Source of the DNA: GCA-2683135 sp964507445
GTDB lineage: Bacteria; Planctomycetota; GCA-002687715
Direction of reading: 5' to 3'
NCBI GenBank assembly: GCA_964507445.1
Contig: CAZDQF010000002.1
Span: 372,001 to 436,000 of the forward strand
Length of the DNA stretch: 64,000 nucleotides
Shown: one piece after another, positions 1 through 11,994 of the stretch
Position numbering within the stretch: the stretch's first letter is position 1
Layout of the letters: each line of letters starts with the position of its first letter
The notes under the pieces: generated by a model
What the model saw: the letters and a program-made list of their open reading frames with translations, nothing else
Database searches by the model: none
Told to the model about the DNA's origin: nothing
Made by a program: the position numbers and the translations under genes

Positions 1-1
1 G

Positions 2-493
2 GAGACCCGGCAGGAGCTGGAGCGGATGTTCCTCTCCAAGCCCTCACGTCAGCGGTTCCTGGCGCTCAAGAAGTCGGCGACCTATGAGCACTGGCCCCGA
101 ATCCGTCGCCGTGTCCTCAGCCATCTGCAGAAGCACCAGCGGGTACCGGCCCTGGTGTTCCAGCTCTACCTGGATGAGGGAGAGTGGATGGAAGCGGACG
201 GGCTGGTGGTGGTGCAGCCCGTCGAGCCGAGGGTCCTGATCGAAGGTGCCTTGCGGGTCGCCGCGGATCGGCCCGCCATGGCGAGCGGCTGGGCCCTGCT
301 CGCGGCGCACCATCGCATGGCGACCAGGACGTCCTCGGTCTATCCCAGGGTCATCAAGGACCTGGAGTTGGTGCGGGACCTGGCGGTGTCCGCGGATGAG
401 CGGGGCCAATTCGAGCGGGCTGTCGCTCGCTTTCGCACGCGTTACGCGCGCCGCAAGAAGTTCATCGCTTTGCTTGCGGAAGCTGGTCTGTAG
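2..493 (+). CDS. C-terminal part of an uncharacterised protein, possibly SWIM zinc-finger type
   Basis: The reading frame is open to the left edge of the window, so this is the 3' part of a longer gene; the first internal ATG is at 26 but nothing marks it as the start. The visible 163 residues are helical and rich in Arg, Leu and Ala, with a tail (RRKKFIALLAEAGL) of the kind that closes SWIM zinc-finger-associated proteins, where a helical repeat region follows the zinc finger. The CxCx(n)CxH finger itself would lie upstream and cannot be seen, so the family call is a resemblance only. Its 3' end overlaps the convergent pseudokinase gene by about 32 bases. Confidence 0.45.
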   Translation, partial: ETRQELERMFLSKPSRQRFLALKKSATYEHWPRIRRRVLSHLQKHQRVPALVFQLYLDEGEWMEADGLVVVQPVEPRVLIEGALRVAADRPAMASGWALLAAHHRMATRTSSVYPRVIKDLELVRDLAVSADERGQFERAVARFRTRYARRKKFIALLAEAGL

Positions 494-1721
494 GGAGAAG
501 TTCCTTCGGCGGCATGAGCCCGAGCTCGTCCGAGATCCCTCTCCAGAGTTGGCGGGCTTCGTCCTCCTGTCCCGCGTTCATGAGCCGCCGGATGTGCTCG
601 ATGCGATCCGTGCGTTCTTGCTGGACCCTCAACTCTCCGTCGGAGTCGTCGTTCCCCAGGAAACAGCAGGCGGAGAAGATCCCGACCAGGGTCAGCGCGG
701 CTGCGGTCACCGCCACTCGCTGCCGGTTCTTCGGGGCTCTCACGGTTACGGTCTCATGGGTCTCATGATCGCAGATCCGGTCGAGGGCGCGCAGCATGGC
801 GCCCATGTCGGAGAAGGCTCCCGCCCGCCCGGCGTTCAGAGCGTTCTCCACCAGGCGAACCAACGCTGGTGCCAGGTCGGGCCTGCGGACGGTCAGGCAG
901 GGTAGCTCACCCGCGTCGTGGCGGGCGAGGGTCTCCGCTAACTCGGGCACGGCACCCTCGAGTGAGAGCGCGCCGAAGAGCAGGGCCCCGAGCGCGCGGA
1001 TGTCGGCCACCTGCTGTGAAGCCACTGACCCGCCGTCGAGCCCGGGCCCGGTCTCCAGGCCGACGGAGATGAACACCTGTCGGCTGCGTGCTTCCAGGAA
1101 CAGATGGCGTGAGGACAGGCGACCGTGGGCCGCGCCTCTCTCGTGCAGTATGCCGATCCGAGCTGCGACTCGGCTGAGGATCTCCAGGGCTCTTCGAGTG
1201 GCACCCCGACGCCGGGAGTGCTCTGCCTCGAACCGGACCGTTTGTCCGGTCGGGCTATCGAACAGGAGGGCCTGATCTCCGCCCTCCAACGCCGTGATCC
1301 GTGGGGTCTGGATGCCCTGCACGCTGGCCCGCTCGATACGCCGAGCACGATCGAGGAACTCGGTCCCGGGGCTGCGGCCCGTCAGACGGGCCGCAGGGAT
1401 GACGTAACGGACAGCTCCGTCGGGCCGTTGTTGGAGGCAGCCGTGGGGGTCTTCCCTGAGGGTTGTCCACTCGTTGGCCCGCGCCGCCCAGACGGGGCCC
1501 GCCGCCTCTGAACTCGCCTCGACAGGCTCCTCGACCGGCCCTGCCCCCAGCTCCGATTCCAGGGTGGCGTCTCTCTCCGAGTCCTCGGCGAACACCTGTC
1601 GCACGTCGTCGGCGTGGGCGGGGAATCTGCGCACGAGCGTGTCTTCGTCGGGGCGCGGCAGCCCCGACAGGCGGCTCTCTTCGAGCATGGCTCGGACGCG
1701 GATCGCAACGGGAGAAGACAT
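462..1721 (-). CDS. membrane-anchored protein kinase-like protein (pseudokinase)
   Basis: A protein of about 419 residues. An N-terminal segment resembles the short helical leader common in planctomycete kinases (DEDTLVRRFPAHADDVRQV). It is followed by a degenerate Ser/Thr kinase fold and one transmembrane helix (VAVTAAALTLVGIFSACCFL) before a short charged tail. The kinase signature is visible as HERGAAHGRLSSRHLFL where active kinases have HRDLKPxNxLL, and as VADIRALGALLFGAL matching the helix-F region. The catalytic Asp of HRD is missing (HGR), no DFG motif is seen (VGLE stands there), and the glycine loop is not obvious. It is therefore probably inactive and may bind a partner or nucleotide at the membrane. 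The start chosen gives MSSPVAIRVRAML; an upstream in-frame ATG at 1802 would add 27 residues of Arg/Ser-rich sequence and is less likely. Confidence 0.6.
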   Translation of the reverse strand: MSSPVAIRVRAMLEESRLSGLPRPDEDTLVRRFPAHADDVRQVFAEDSERDATLESELGAGPVEEPVEASSEAAGPVWAARANEWTTLREDPHGCLQQRPDGAVRYVIPAARLTGRSPGTEFLDRARRIERASVQGIQTPRITALEGGDQALLFDSPTGQTVRFEAEHSRRRGATRRALEILSRVAARIGILHERGAAHGRLSSRHLFLEARSRQVFISVGLETGPGLDGGSVASQQVADIRALGALLFGALSLEGAVPELAETLARHDAGELPCLTVRRPDLAPALVRLVENALNAGRAGAFSDMGAMLRALDRICDHETHETVTVRAPKNRQRVAVTAAALTLVGIFSACCFLGNDDSDGELRVQQERTDRIEHIRRLMNAGQEDEARQLWRGISDELGLMPPKELLPTDQLPQAKR

Positions 1722-1905
1722 CGGCAAGCGGGGACTCCCACCTACTCTGGAAAGGGAACAGACACGACGACGCGAGGGGGGCGTCGTAGAAAACCCAACC
1801 ACGGGACCGGCATCTTAGCGTTTGCGCCCGATTGCGCTACGGTCATCTCGCTGGATTCGTCGAGCCGTGACGTTCTGCTCGACCCATCCGATTCCGACAG
1901 GTGTC

Positions 1906-2613
1906 ATGGCGGACCGTTCAAGAGCACTACAAGCCGTCGTCATCCTGACGATCTCCTCCTTGCTGGTGATCGTCGGGTGGCTGTTCCTTTGGGATGCGGA
2001 ACCCGAGGTCATGCGCTCCGGTGAGCGAACCCTGGATGTGCCGAAGTCCGATGTCCCGAACCCCCGGCGCGAAGAGGGCCGGATCGAGCTCGCTACAGAG
2101 GCGGACTCTTCGCCGCCGCCTTCCGAGGTATCTCCCGCTCAGCGACTGATGGCGGCTCGCTTGAGCGATCTCCTGTCGGACGATGTGCCGCAGCGGTTGT
2201 TCACCCGGGTCTATGACAACGACCTGGTGGACACGGCGGCGGAGCAGATCGAAGCCTATCGCTCAAAGATGTTGGACGTCCGCCAGCAGTTTCAGCGCGC
2301 CGCCCGGCAACGGGCTCAGGATGTGTTGGCCGCGGGGCGGTTCGAGCAGTGGCGGCCACAACCGGTTTCGATCCCCGATCCCGACGCGCCGGGGCGTACG
2401 GTGGAGCGACTGAGCACTCCCTACGACGAGCAGCGTGAGGACGAGTACATCTTCGCTGTCGCCGCTCCTGAGGTGGGGCCGCGGACGCTCCACGTGGTCC
2501 GGCTGACGCCCGAATCCGACTCAGCGTTCGGCCAGCTCTACGACTCCAAGGCTCAGTCAGAGAGTGAGATACGAGCGTCCCTGTTGCGTTGGCTCGACGA
2601 GAACCTGCCTTGA
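1906..2613 (+). CDS. single-pass membrane-anchored hypothetical protein
   Basis: A protein of about 235 residues with one N-terminal hydrophobic helix (LQAVVILTISSLLVIVGWLF) after a short Arg-containing cytoplasmic tip, then an acidic, Pro-rich linker and an extracytoplasmic helical region (around residues 75-160) rich in Gln, Arg and Ala. No known family is recognised. The ATG at 1906 is chosen because it places the charged tip just ahead of the helix and has AGG upstream; an earlier in-frame ATG at 1822 would add 28 unlikely residues. It is divergent from the pseudokinase gene, whose product is also a membrane protein, so a shared promoter region and related role are possible but unproven. 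Confidence 0.55.
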   Translation: MADRSRALQAVVILTISSLLVIVGWLFLWDAEPEVMRSGERTLDVPKSDVPNPRREEGRIELATEADSSPPPSEVSPAQRLMAARLSDLLSDDVPQRLFTRVYDNDLVDTAAEQIEAYRSKMLDVRQQFQRAARQRAQDVLAAGRFEQWRPQPVSIPDPDAPGRTVERLSTPYDEQREDEYIFAVAAPEVGPRTLHVVRLTPESDSAFGQLYDSKAQSESEIRASLLRWLDENLP

Positions 2614-2632
2614 GGACGCGTGGTCGCGGGGC

Positions 2633-4024
2633 TCAAGGGTGGCCGCTGAGGACGCGGTGAAGCCGTTGGTCGAGGGCGCTCACGGCCTCCGGGCCGGGGG
2701 GGTCGGTGAGCATGATCGGGGTGCGGCGTCTCAGCAGGTCTTCCGCCGTGTGGGCGTGGGTCCGACGCGCCAGCTCGATCAGCGGTTCCGGGTCCGCGGG
2801 CATTCGTCCGGGCATGTACACCTCGCCCTGGACAATGGGCGTGGTGAGAGACAGCGTCCCGTCGTCGATGGAGAGCCCCGCCGCATCGACCGCGCGCTCC
2901 AGCAACTCCCGAGCGATCAGGCGCCAGGTCGTGAACTTGCCACCGATGACATGGACGACGCCGGAGGGTTCTTCCCAGATCTGTTGTTCCCGACTCGTCT
3001 TCGACGGGTTGGCGTCGTCGTCCGTGGCCAGGGTGCGGGCGCCGACGAACGCTGAGATCACATCCTCCCGTCGCAGGGCACGGTCATCGAGGATGCGGTT
3101 GGTCTCTTGTAGCAGGTAGCGGACGTCCGCCTCTTCCACCGTGAGATCCTCCGGACGCCCTGTGACGTCGCGATCCGTGGTCCCGATGAGGGTGCGACCG
3201 AAGAAGGGCAGAAGGAAGAACACACGCCCGTCGCTGCGGGCATTCACCACCACGGCGTGGTCATGGAGTACGCGGGGCACCACCAGGTGGATGCCGCTCA
3301 CCAGCCGGGTGCGAGGTCGGGAGGCGGGTTCGCAGTGCTTGCGGTATGAATCGGACCAGGGGCCCACTGCGGCGATCACGGATTTCGCTCGGACCTGGAC
3401 GCGGCCTTGGGTGCGCCGATCCGTTACTTCCACGGAGAATCGTCCGATGCTCCCTCGGGGCGCTGCGGCGCGGGCACGGGTGACGATCACGGCGCCTGCT
3501 TCTCCCGCACGGGCGGCGATCTCGGCGACCAGTCTCGAGTCGTAGGTCTGCCAGTCCCAGAACCGTCCACCGCCACGGAGGCCTTCAGGTGAGAGGGTGG
3601 GTTCCAGAGCGGTCAGGGAGGCCGCGTCGTGCATGGAGCGCCGACGGTCAGGGGTGGGACGGGCCAGCCTGTCGTACAGCCAGAGCCCGGCCCTCAACTT
3701 CAGGAGACCCCGGGACGCGCCGTCGTAAACGGGGGCGAGGAACGGTGTGGGGTGGACCAGGCCCGGAGCCAGCGCTTCCTGGACCGCCCGCTCCCTCAGG
3801 GCCTGTCTGACGAGGCCGAACTCCAGGTTCTCCAGGTACCGGAGGCCTCCATGGATCATCTTGCTGGACGCGCTGGAGGTGGCGCCGCCCAGGTCGTCCT
3901 GCTCCACCAGGGCCACGTCCAGGCCATTGAGGGCCGCTTCCCGGGCCACCCCCGCCCCGAAGACTCCGCCCCCGACGACCAGGACATCGAACTCGCGCTC
4001 AAGCGCCTCCAGCCGGGTTCCCAT
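2633..4024 (-). CDS. glpD: glycerol-3-phosphate dehydrogenase (FAD-dependent)
   Basis: Oxidises sn-glycerol 3-phosphate to dihydroxyacetone phosphate and passes electrons to quinone at the inner face of the membrane. The N-terminal Rossmann FAD motif is clear (VLVVGGGVFGAGVAREAA), followed by the GlpD-type segment GGATSSASSKMIHGGLRYLE and, further on, FGRTLIGTTDRDV and VIGGKFTTWRLIA. At about 463 residues it is slightly short, and the C-terminal DAO_C region is compact. The ATG at 4024 gives the usual short leader before the FAD fold; ATGs at 4084 and 4123 are alternatives, the last overlapping the divergent ArsR gene. A glycerol kinase gene lies about 11 kb away, so glycerol use is encoded but not in one operon. 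Confidence 0.92.
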   Translation of the reverse strand: MGTRLEALEREFDVLVVGGGVFGAGVAREAALNGLDVALVEQDDLGGATSSASSKMIHGGLRYLENLEFGLVRQALRERAVQEALAPGLVHPTPFLAPVYDGASRGLLKLRAGLWLYDRLARPTPDRRRSMHDAASLTALEPTLSPEGLRGGGRFWDWQTYDSRLVAEIAARAGEAGAVIVTRARAAAPRGSIGRFSVEVTDRRTQGRVQVRAKSVIAAVGPWSDSYRKHCEPASRPRTRLVSGIHLVVPRVLHDHAVVVNARSDGRVFFLLPFFGRTLIGTTDRDVTGRPEDLTVEEADVRYLLQETNRILDDRALRREDVISAFVGARTLATDDDANPSKTSREQQIWEEPSGVVHVIGGKFTTWRLIARELLERAVDAAGLSIDDGTLSLTTPIVQGEVYMPGRMPADPEPLIELARRTHAHTAEDLLRRRTPIMLTDPPGPEAVSALDQRLHRVLSGHP

Positions 4025-4108
4025 GTCGTCTCTATCGGCACCGGACCCTGCGGGCCGCAGATTCAGGGCTCTTGGAATCGTCATATAAGGATGAGATGAT
4101 ATGTCTCT
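4025..4108. promoter_or_regulatory. divergent promoter region with an AT-rich inverted repeat
   Basis: The short spacer between glpD and the ArsR-type gene holds an AT-rich island in otherwise GC-rich DNA. It contains an inverted repeat CATAT (4082-4086) / ATATG (4099-4103) and a -10-like TATAAG at 4084-4089. ArsR-family repressors bind such short imperfect dyads close to their own promoter, so this is a reasonable operator candidate for the adjacent regulator. No clear -35 box is seen. Confidence 0.35.
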
Positions 4109-5034
4109 ATGGAGCTCGCCCACGTCTCTCGACGCCTTCGTATCCTGTCCGATCCCATACGTTTACGGATCTTGCTGCTGCTCCAGAAGCAGGAGCTGAC
4201 GGTCACGGAGCTGGTGTCGATCCTCAATTGCAGCCAACCGAGGGTGTCCGGACACCTGGCCCGCCTCGGCGATGACGGCTTGCTCGAGGATCGGCGCGAG
4301 GGGCGTTTCACGTTCTATAGCTGCCGGGCTCCCGTGGATGACGGACAGGAAGGCGGCCTCCTTTCGGCGTTGCTGAATCAGACTCGTCAGACCACGGAGG
4401 CAGCCAACGACCGCGAAGCCATGGGCGAGGTGCTCGCCTCCCGACCCCGTCATCCGCTGCCCGGCATGCTCGGACGGGATTACCTGCCTGGTCGGACCTG
4501 GGAGGGCTTCGCTACCGGACTGCTGGCCATGCTGCCCCCGCTGCGCATCGCGGACATGGGCATCGGCAGCGGCGAGATCACGCTCCTGCTGGCCGAGCGG
4601 GCTCAGCAGGTCATCGCCGTCGATCCGGATCCGGGGCGTCTCGAGGCGGCGAGTCAAAGGGCTGATCGAGCGGGGATCGGCGCACGAATCGACTTCCGGC
4701 AGGGAGACCTGTCCGCTCCCCCGATCGAGGCGGGGGAGGTGGACGTGTTCCTCTTCAGCCAGGTGCTGAGGGAAGAGCAGGACCCGGGCCTGTCATTGCA
4801 GGCGGCCCGGGACCGCCTGGCCCCCGGGGGCCGCGTGGTGGTCCTGGACCTCCACGCCCATGGAGAGACCTGGGTGACGGAGCGGCTGGGGCACCGGCAC
4901 CTCGGATTCAGCGAAGCCGGGATGCGGCGCTTGTTGACGGAAGCAGGGTTCGAAGACGTTGAGGTACGGCGTGCCGGGAGAGACCGGAAGGCGCCGCACT
5001 TCGTCAGCTTGTTGGGACGCGGGAGCGCGAGGCC

Positions 5035-5038
<4 letters not shown>
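4109..5038 (+). CDS. ArsR-family HTH regulator fused to a SAM-dependent methyltransferase domain
   Basis: A protein of about 309 residues. Residues 1-85 form an ArsR-type winged helix (RRLRILSDPIRLRILLLLQK, then VSILNCSQPRVSGHLARL as the recognition helix). Residues from about 125 on form a class I methyltransferase fold with motif I IADMGIGSGEITLLLAER and an acidic residue ending strand 2 (VIAVDPD). Its stop codon overlaps the metH start by four bases (ATGA), so the two are almost certainly co-transcribed. In Proteobacteria the ArsR-type regulator SahR, with a C-terminal SAM/SAH-binding domain, controls methionine-cycle genes. The same architecture next to metH suggests a SAM- or SAH-sensing repressor here, but that role is inferred. 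No metal-binding ELCV(C/G)DL-type Cys motif of ArsR is present. Confidence 0.85.
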
Positions 5039-8594
<3,556 letters not shown>

Positions 8595-8598
<4 letters not shown>

Positions 8599-9788
8599 CT
8601 CCCGCCGATCTCCGGAGAGCGTTCAAGGCCTACGCCGACGGGCTCTGCTTCATGGACTGGGCGGCCACCGGCCTGCTGGCGGAACCGGCTCGACGGGCGC
8701 TCAGTCGCTACGTGGAGGACCTGGCTGCCTGTCCTGGCCAGGAGAGCACCTGGATGCACGGGACCCACGGTCAGACCCGTAACGACGTGCGGGTGGTGGC
8801 GGCCCGGATGTTCGCGTCGCGACCGGAGGATGTGGCGTTGGTGGAGAGCACCACGGCTGGTCTCAACACCGTGGCGTCCGTCTTGCCCGTGGGCCCCGGA
8901 GAAAACGTGGTGGTGTGCTCCGTCGACTACCTGGCGGTCGCCATGCCGTGGAAGCTCCGCGCAGCGCGAGAGGGTTTCGAGCTACGTTGGACGGGTCCGC
9001 GGGGCCGGGGCGTTCACGTGGACGACATCCTGTCCCTTTGTGACGAGCGCACGCGGGTCGTGTCGGTCTCGACCATCTGCTGGACCACCGGTGCGCTGGT
9101 GGACCTGGAGACCCTGGCGCCGGCGCTGCGTGAGCGGGGCATCCAACTCCTGGTGGATGGCATCCAGACCTTCGGCGTGATCCCCGTGGACGTGGCCCGG
9201 ACCCCGGCGGCGGGCTGGTGCGTCGGCGGACACAAGTGGCTGGGGTCCGTCCTCGGTGCGGGGTTGCTCCATGTGGACCCGGACCTGGCCAGGAACGCCA
9301 GCCCCGAGTTGAGCGGGTTCCTCGCGGGACGCTCGCCCCGCGGCCCCTGGTGGCAGTGGTTCGCCGATCCCGATGCCCGTTTGCAGGACGACGTGGAGTT
9401 CCCGCCGGCGGGGAGATCCTGGGAGACCGGAGGCACGCCTTCGTACCCGGGCGCCATCGGCTTGTTGGAGTCCATGAAGTTGCTCGATGCGGTCGGCGTC
9501 GCCCATATCCGCGATCACGTGCGCGAGCTCGGGGAGCGGTTGATCAGCGGACTGAAGGCGCGGAGCCTGGACGTGCTCACGCCTGGTGACCCCGGGCGTC
9601 GGGCCGGCATCGTGGTCTTCCGCGTACCCGGTGACGGAGCGGCTCAGCAAGCGGCCGCCGATCACCTGAAGCAGGCTGGGGTGGTCGTGTCCGTGCGCTA
9701 CGGGGGTGGCCTCGGGGGTATCCGGGTCAGCCTGCACGGTCCCAACGACGCCACGGACGTGGACCGGCTGTTGTCCGCGCTGCCGTAG
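8595..9788 (+). CDS. class V aminotransferase family protein
   Basis: A PLP-dependent fold-type I enzyme of 397 residues. The Schiff-base lysine lies in VGGHKWLGSVLGAGLLHV, and the aspartate that pairs with the PLP ring nitrogen is in LLVDGIQTFG. The GTG start is chosen because it overlaps the metH stop (GTGA) and has GGGGAG at a good distance; an in-frame ATG at 8538 would lie well inside metH. The C-terminal region (VSVRYGGGLGGIRVSLH) has an Arg-x-Ser substrate site but no active-site cysteine loop, which argues against cysteine desulfurase or selenocysteine lyase. The family also includes isopenicillin-N-epimerase-like and kynureninase-like enzymes, and the real substrate cannot be read from sequence. 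Translational coupling to metH hints at amino acid or sulfur metabolism. Confidence 0.85.
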
Positions 9789-9797
9789 CCGGATCGA

Positions 9798-9962
9798 TCA
9801 GCGGCTGGGGAGACGCCGCCGACTCTGCGGCAGCACGTGGTGCAGGTCCGGCCCCTGAGCCCGTCTGTCCGCCACCGACGGCCGATCCTCGGTCCTGGAG
9901 CCCTTCGTGGAAGGCTTGTTGGGGACGGGAACACTGTCGCCCGGACGAGGTTCGTGCTTCAT
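9798..9962 (-). CDS. possible small basic protein of 54 residues
   Basis: An intact small frame begins with ATG on the minus strand (MKHEPRPGDS...) and ends with TGA in the gap between two plus-strand genes. The product would be hydrophilic, rich in Arg, Pro, Ser and Lys, with no signal peptide or membrane segment. By hand count about 80% of third codon positions are G or C, somewhat above what unconstrained sequence of this GC content would give, which is the main support. Only a weak GGAG-like site lies upstream. It could also be chance, and the rest of the 9.79-10.06 kb gap shows nothing clear. Confidence 0.3.
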   Translation of the reverse strand: MKHEPRPGDSVPVPNKPSTKGSRTEDRPSVADRRAQGPDLHHVLPQSRRRLPSR

Positions 9963-10057
9963 GTCGGTGTGATGCTCCGAGGCTCTGGGTGGGTCGCAGA
10001 CGCTGACCTTAACTCGCGGGTCTCAAGGCGGGAACCCGTCTCCATTAGGATCAGCCC

Positions 10058-11041
10058 ATGCTGTTCGAGGGAGAATCACGGGGACTGCGCGGGACGCTGC
10101 CGCGGCTCGCCGAGCGCTTCAGGCCGCTCCATCTCGCGTCCCTCCCGACTCCGGTCCGAGAAGTCCCCGACCTGGCCGAGCTATGGGGCCTCGCGTCGCT
10201 GCATATCAAGGACGATGGAGTGTCATCACCGGACTACGGCGGGACCAAGGTGAGGGCCCTGGAGTGGCTCCTCGGTTCGGCGCTTCGAGCGGGCGCCGAG
10301 GGAGTCCTCACGGTCGGTCCCTGGGGCAGTCATCACGCCACCGCCACCGCGACGTTTGCGGCTCTGGCGGGTCTCCGCTGTCGCCTCGTGTTGTTTCCCC
10401 AGCCGCCGGGGCCGGAGATCCAGGAGGCGCGGCTGCGACTTCCTGGCCTCGCCCGCTGCTCCTTCGGCGGTTGGCCGAGCTTCCCTTTGCGCTGGCTCAT
10501 GGCCCGGCTTACGCGGGACGGGTCTCGCCGCCCGTTCTCCATCCCGGCTGGCGCGTCCAGCCCCGTGGGTGTCCTGGGGGTGGCGGAGGGAGCCCTCGAG
10601 GTCGCGCATGCGGTGCGAGTCGGCGCCATGCCCGCGCCCCAGGACGTGCTCGTGCCCGTCGGCTCCTGCGGCACCGCGGCGGGGCTCATGCTCGGGTTCG
10701 CGCTGTCCGGCCTGGATGTCCGTGTGGTCGCGGTCCGGGTCACCCCCAGGCTCGTGGGACGGCCGTCTCGCGTCCGCTCCCTGGCTCGAGCCGGCGCTCG
10801 GCTCATCACCATGGCGGGCGGGCCTTCGCCCGCCTCCTACCCGGAGCTGGTCTGGATCGACGACCTGGCAGGCAGGGGGTATGGGCGTCCGACCCAGGGG
10901 GCCCGTGACGCCATCGCGGCCGTGAGCTCAACGGTCGGCCTGGACCTGGAGACGACCTACACAGGCAAAGCGCTCTCCCATCCACTCATGGGGAGGATGG
11001 TCGACCGGCGTGTCCTGTTCTGGAACACGCTCACGGCCTGA
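10058..11041 (+). CDS. PLP-dependent 1-aminocyclopropane-1-carboxylate deaminase / D-cysteine desulfhydrase family protein
   Basis: A fold-type II PLP enzyme of 327 residues. The expected PLP lysine is in SPDYGGTKVRALEWLLG, corresponding to the GGNKxRKLE motif of the family. A substrate loop follows (VGPWGSHHATATATFAALAG), and the glycine-rich phosphate-binding segment is VPVGSCGTAAGLMLGF. Members deaminate small amino acids or release sulfide from D-cysteine. The Asn of GGNK is Thr here, so substrate preference is open. It has an AGGA sequence about a dozen bases before the ATG. A hairpin directly follows the stop. Its neighbours, metH and a class V aminotransferase, fit a loose sulfur or amino acid context but are separated by 270 bases. 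Confidence 0.8.
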   Translation: MLFEGESRGLRGTLPRLAERFRPLHLASLPTPVREVPDLAELWGLASLHIKDDGVSSPDYGGTKVRALEWLLGSALRAGAEGVLTVGPWGSHHATATATFAALAGLRCRLVLFPQPPGPEIQEARLRLPGLARCSFGGWPSFPLRWLMARLTRDGSRRPFSIPAGASSPVGVLGVAEGALEVAHAVRVGAMPAPQDVLVPVGSCGTAAGLMLGFALSGLDVRVVAVRVTPRLVGRPSRVRSLARAGARLITMAGGPSPASYPELVWIDDLAGRGYGRPTQGARDAIAAVSSTVGLDLETTYTGKALSHPLMGRMVDRRVLFWNTLTA

Positions 11042-11074
11042 GGAGCCCCGGGCGCAGGGTCTCTCAGGGGCTCC
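11042..11074 (+). terminator. hairpin directly after a stop codon
   Basis: A perfect 8-bp stem GGAGCCCC / GGGGCTCC with a 17-base loop begins right behind the TGA of the PLP enzyme gene. It is followed by AAAAG, not by a T run, so it is only a probable 3'-end hairpin. Confidence 0.4.
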
Positions 11075-11164
11075 AAAAGACGCGCGGTGGGGCCGGAAAC
11101 CGATTCCAGGGCCAATTCCACGGTCTCCATGCATCGAGTGTGGCGTCGCAAGATGATGCGCTGA

Positions 11165-11391
11165 AGGGCCTTATTGATGATGGTGGGCTTGCGGCGTCAG
11201 GCCGGTGCCTTTTCGTCACGAAATCGTGCAAGAGCCTGAGTGCCAATCATCAACCTCTTGGCAATGGTGGCTCCGGAGGCGAACGGAGCCGAGAAAGGCC
11301 AAAGCAGACTACTGAGGGACGCGGCTGCTGCATGAGCGCGCCGCAAGAGGGTCGAAGCCGTGTGTGGATGGCTTCGGCCCTCCTTTTTTTT
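11165..11391 (+). ncRNA. candidate structured non-coding RNA ending in an intrinsic terminator
   Basis: A stretch without a convincing protein gene folds on paper into a row of hairpins. Stem 1: TTGATGAT (11174-11181) with ATCATCAA (11246-11253), extended by GG/CC across a one-base bulge, enclosing TCAGGC (11197-11202) / GCCTGA (11234-11239) and TTTCG/CGAAA at its tip. Stem 2: TTGGC (11258-11262) / GCCAA (11298-11302) enclosing a perfect GGCTCCG (11269-11275) / CGGAGCC (11284-11290). Stem 3: AGCAG (11303-11307) / CTGCT (11325-11329). The last element is a strong terminator. I found no signature of tmRNA, RNase P, SRP RNA or a familiar riboswitch. It could be a trans-acting RNA or a leader of the downstream lipoprotein gene. 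The 5' end is a guess. Confidence 0.5.
11347..11391 (+). terminator. strong rho-independent terminator
   Basis: Left arm GAGGGTCGAAGCC (11347-11359) and right arm GGCTTCGGCCCTC (11370-11382) pair over 13 positions with one mismatch around a 10-base loop, followed by C and eight T (11384-11391). It sits 56 bases ahead of a lipoprotein start and behind the structured region, so it ends a transcript that begins upstream. Confidence 0.85.
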
Positions 11392-11447
11392 GGGTTCGTG
11401 GCGACGCCGGGTGCATCGGGATACCGGGCGTCGACCGACCCGACGCT

Positions 11448-11954
11448 ATGATCGTCGCGATGGACAGGACAGTGGCCATGCTGGTGTTCTCGCTTGTGGC
11501 GGGTTGCTCGGGGGATGGGGCTCCGCGGGCCGAGCCCCCGAGCGCGAGCGCGGATCTCCTCGGCGTCTACGGCGACCTGATCCGAGAGATGACCTCCGCC
11601 CGATTTCAACGAGTCACTGCGGACGAAGCGGGCCTGACCGCCGGGCCGTTGCCGGCGTCTCGCAGGAGCGGCTCCCACAGCGTGGTGACCGAGCGGACTC
11701 TGAGTGGGCAAGAACTGGCGCGCCTGCGCCGGGCTCTGCTGGACCCGGAGTCTTGGGGAGAGCGCGAGGGCTCGCCGCTCTCTGAACGACCACCCGTTCG
11801 AGTGGTGGTGGCGCAGGCCGGAGAGCGACTCCTGAAGCTGGCCGTGTTTGCAGAGTCGACCTGGGTCCGGTTCAGTGATGATGGCGTGCATGCCGCCGTC
11901 GAGAGGGCGCTGTCCGAGGAGGGACGCGCTGCTCTGGACGGGGTTCTTCGTTGA
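11448..11954 (+). CDS. putative lipoprotein of unknown function
   Basis: About 168 residues. A short signal ends in a lipobox (LVFSLVAGC), after which the mature protein begins CSGDG with an acidic and Pro-rich stretch. The body (from about residue 40) is soluble and contains two stretches that look like a small alpha/beta domain. No family is recognised. ATGs at 11448 and 11460 are both possible starts; the longer form gives a more normal signal. The gene starts 57 bases after a strong terminator, so it either has its own promoter in that gap or is controlled by read-through from the structured RNA upstream. Confidence 0.6.
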   Translation: MIVAMDRTVAMLVFSLVAGCSGDGAPRAEPPSASADLLGVYGDLIREMTSARFQRVTADEAGLTAGPLPASRRSGSHSVVTERTLSGQELARLRRALLDPESWGEREGSPLSERPPVRVVVAQAGERLLKLAVFAESTWVRFSDDGVHAAVERALSEEGRAALDGVLR

Positions 11955-11994
11955 GCCACGCGGTGACGCTGTGGGGCCTGAGGACCGATTGCGG

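Noticed and set aside
11140..11451. A 103-codon frame across the structured RNA region
   Set aside because: It would run straight through the terminator hairpin and T run, and its translation has no domain or coding bias; the RNA reading explains the region better.
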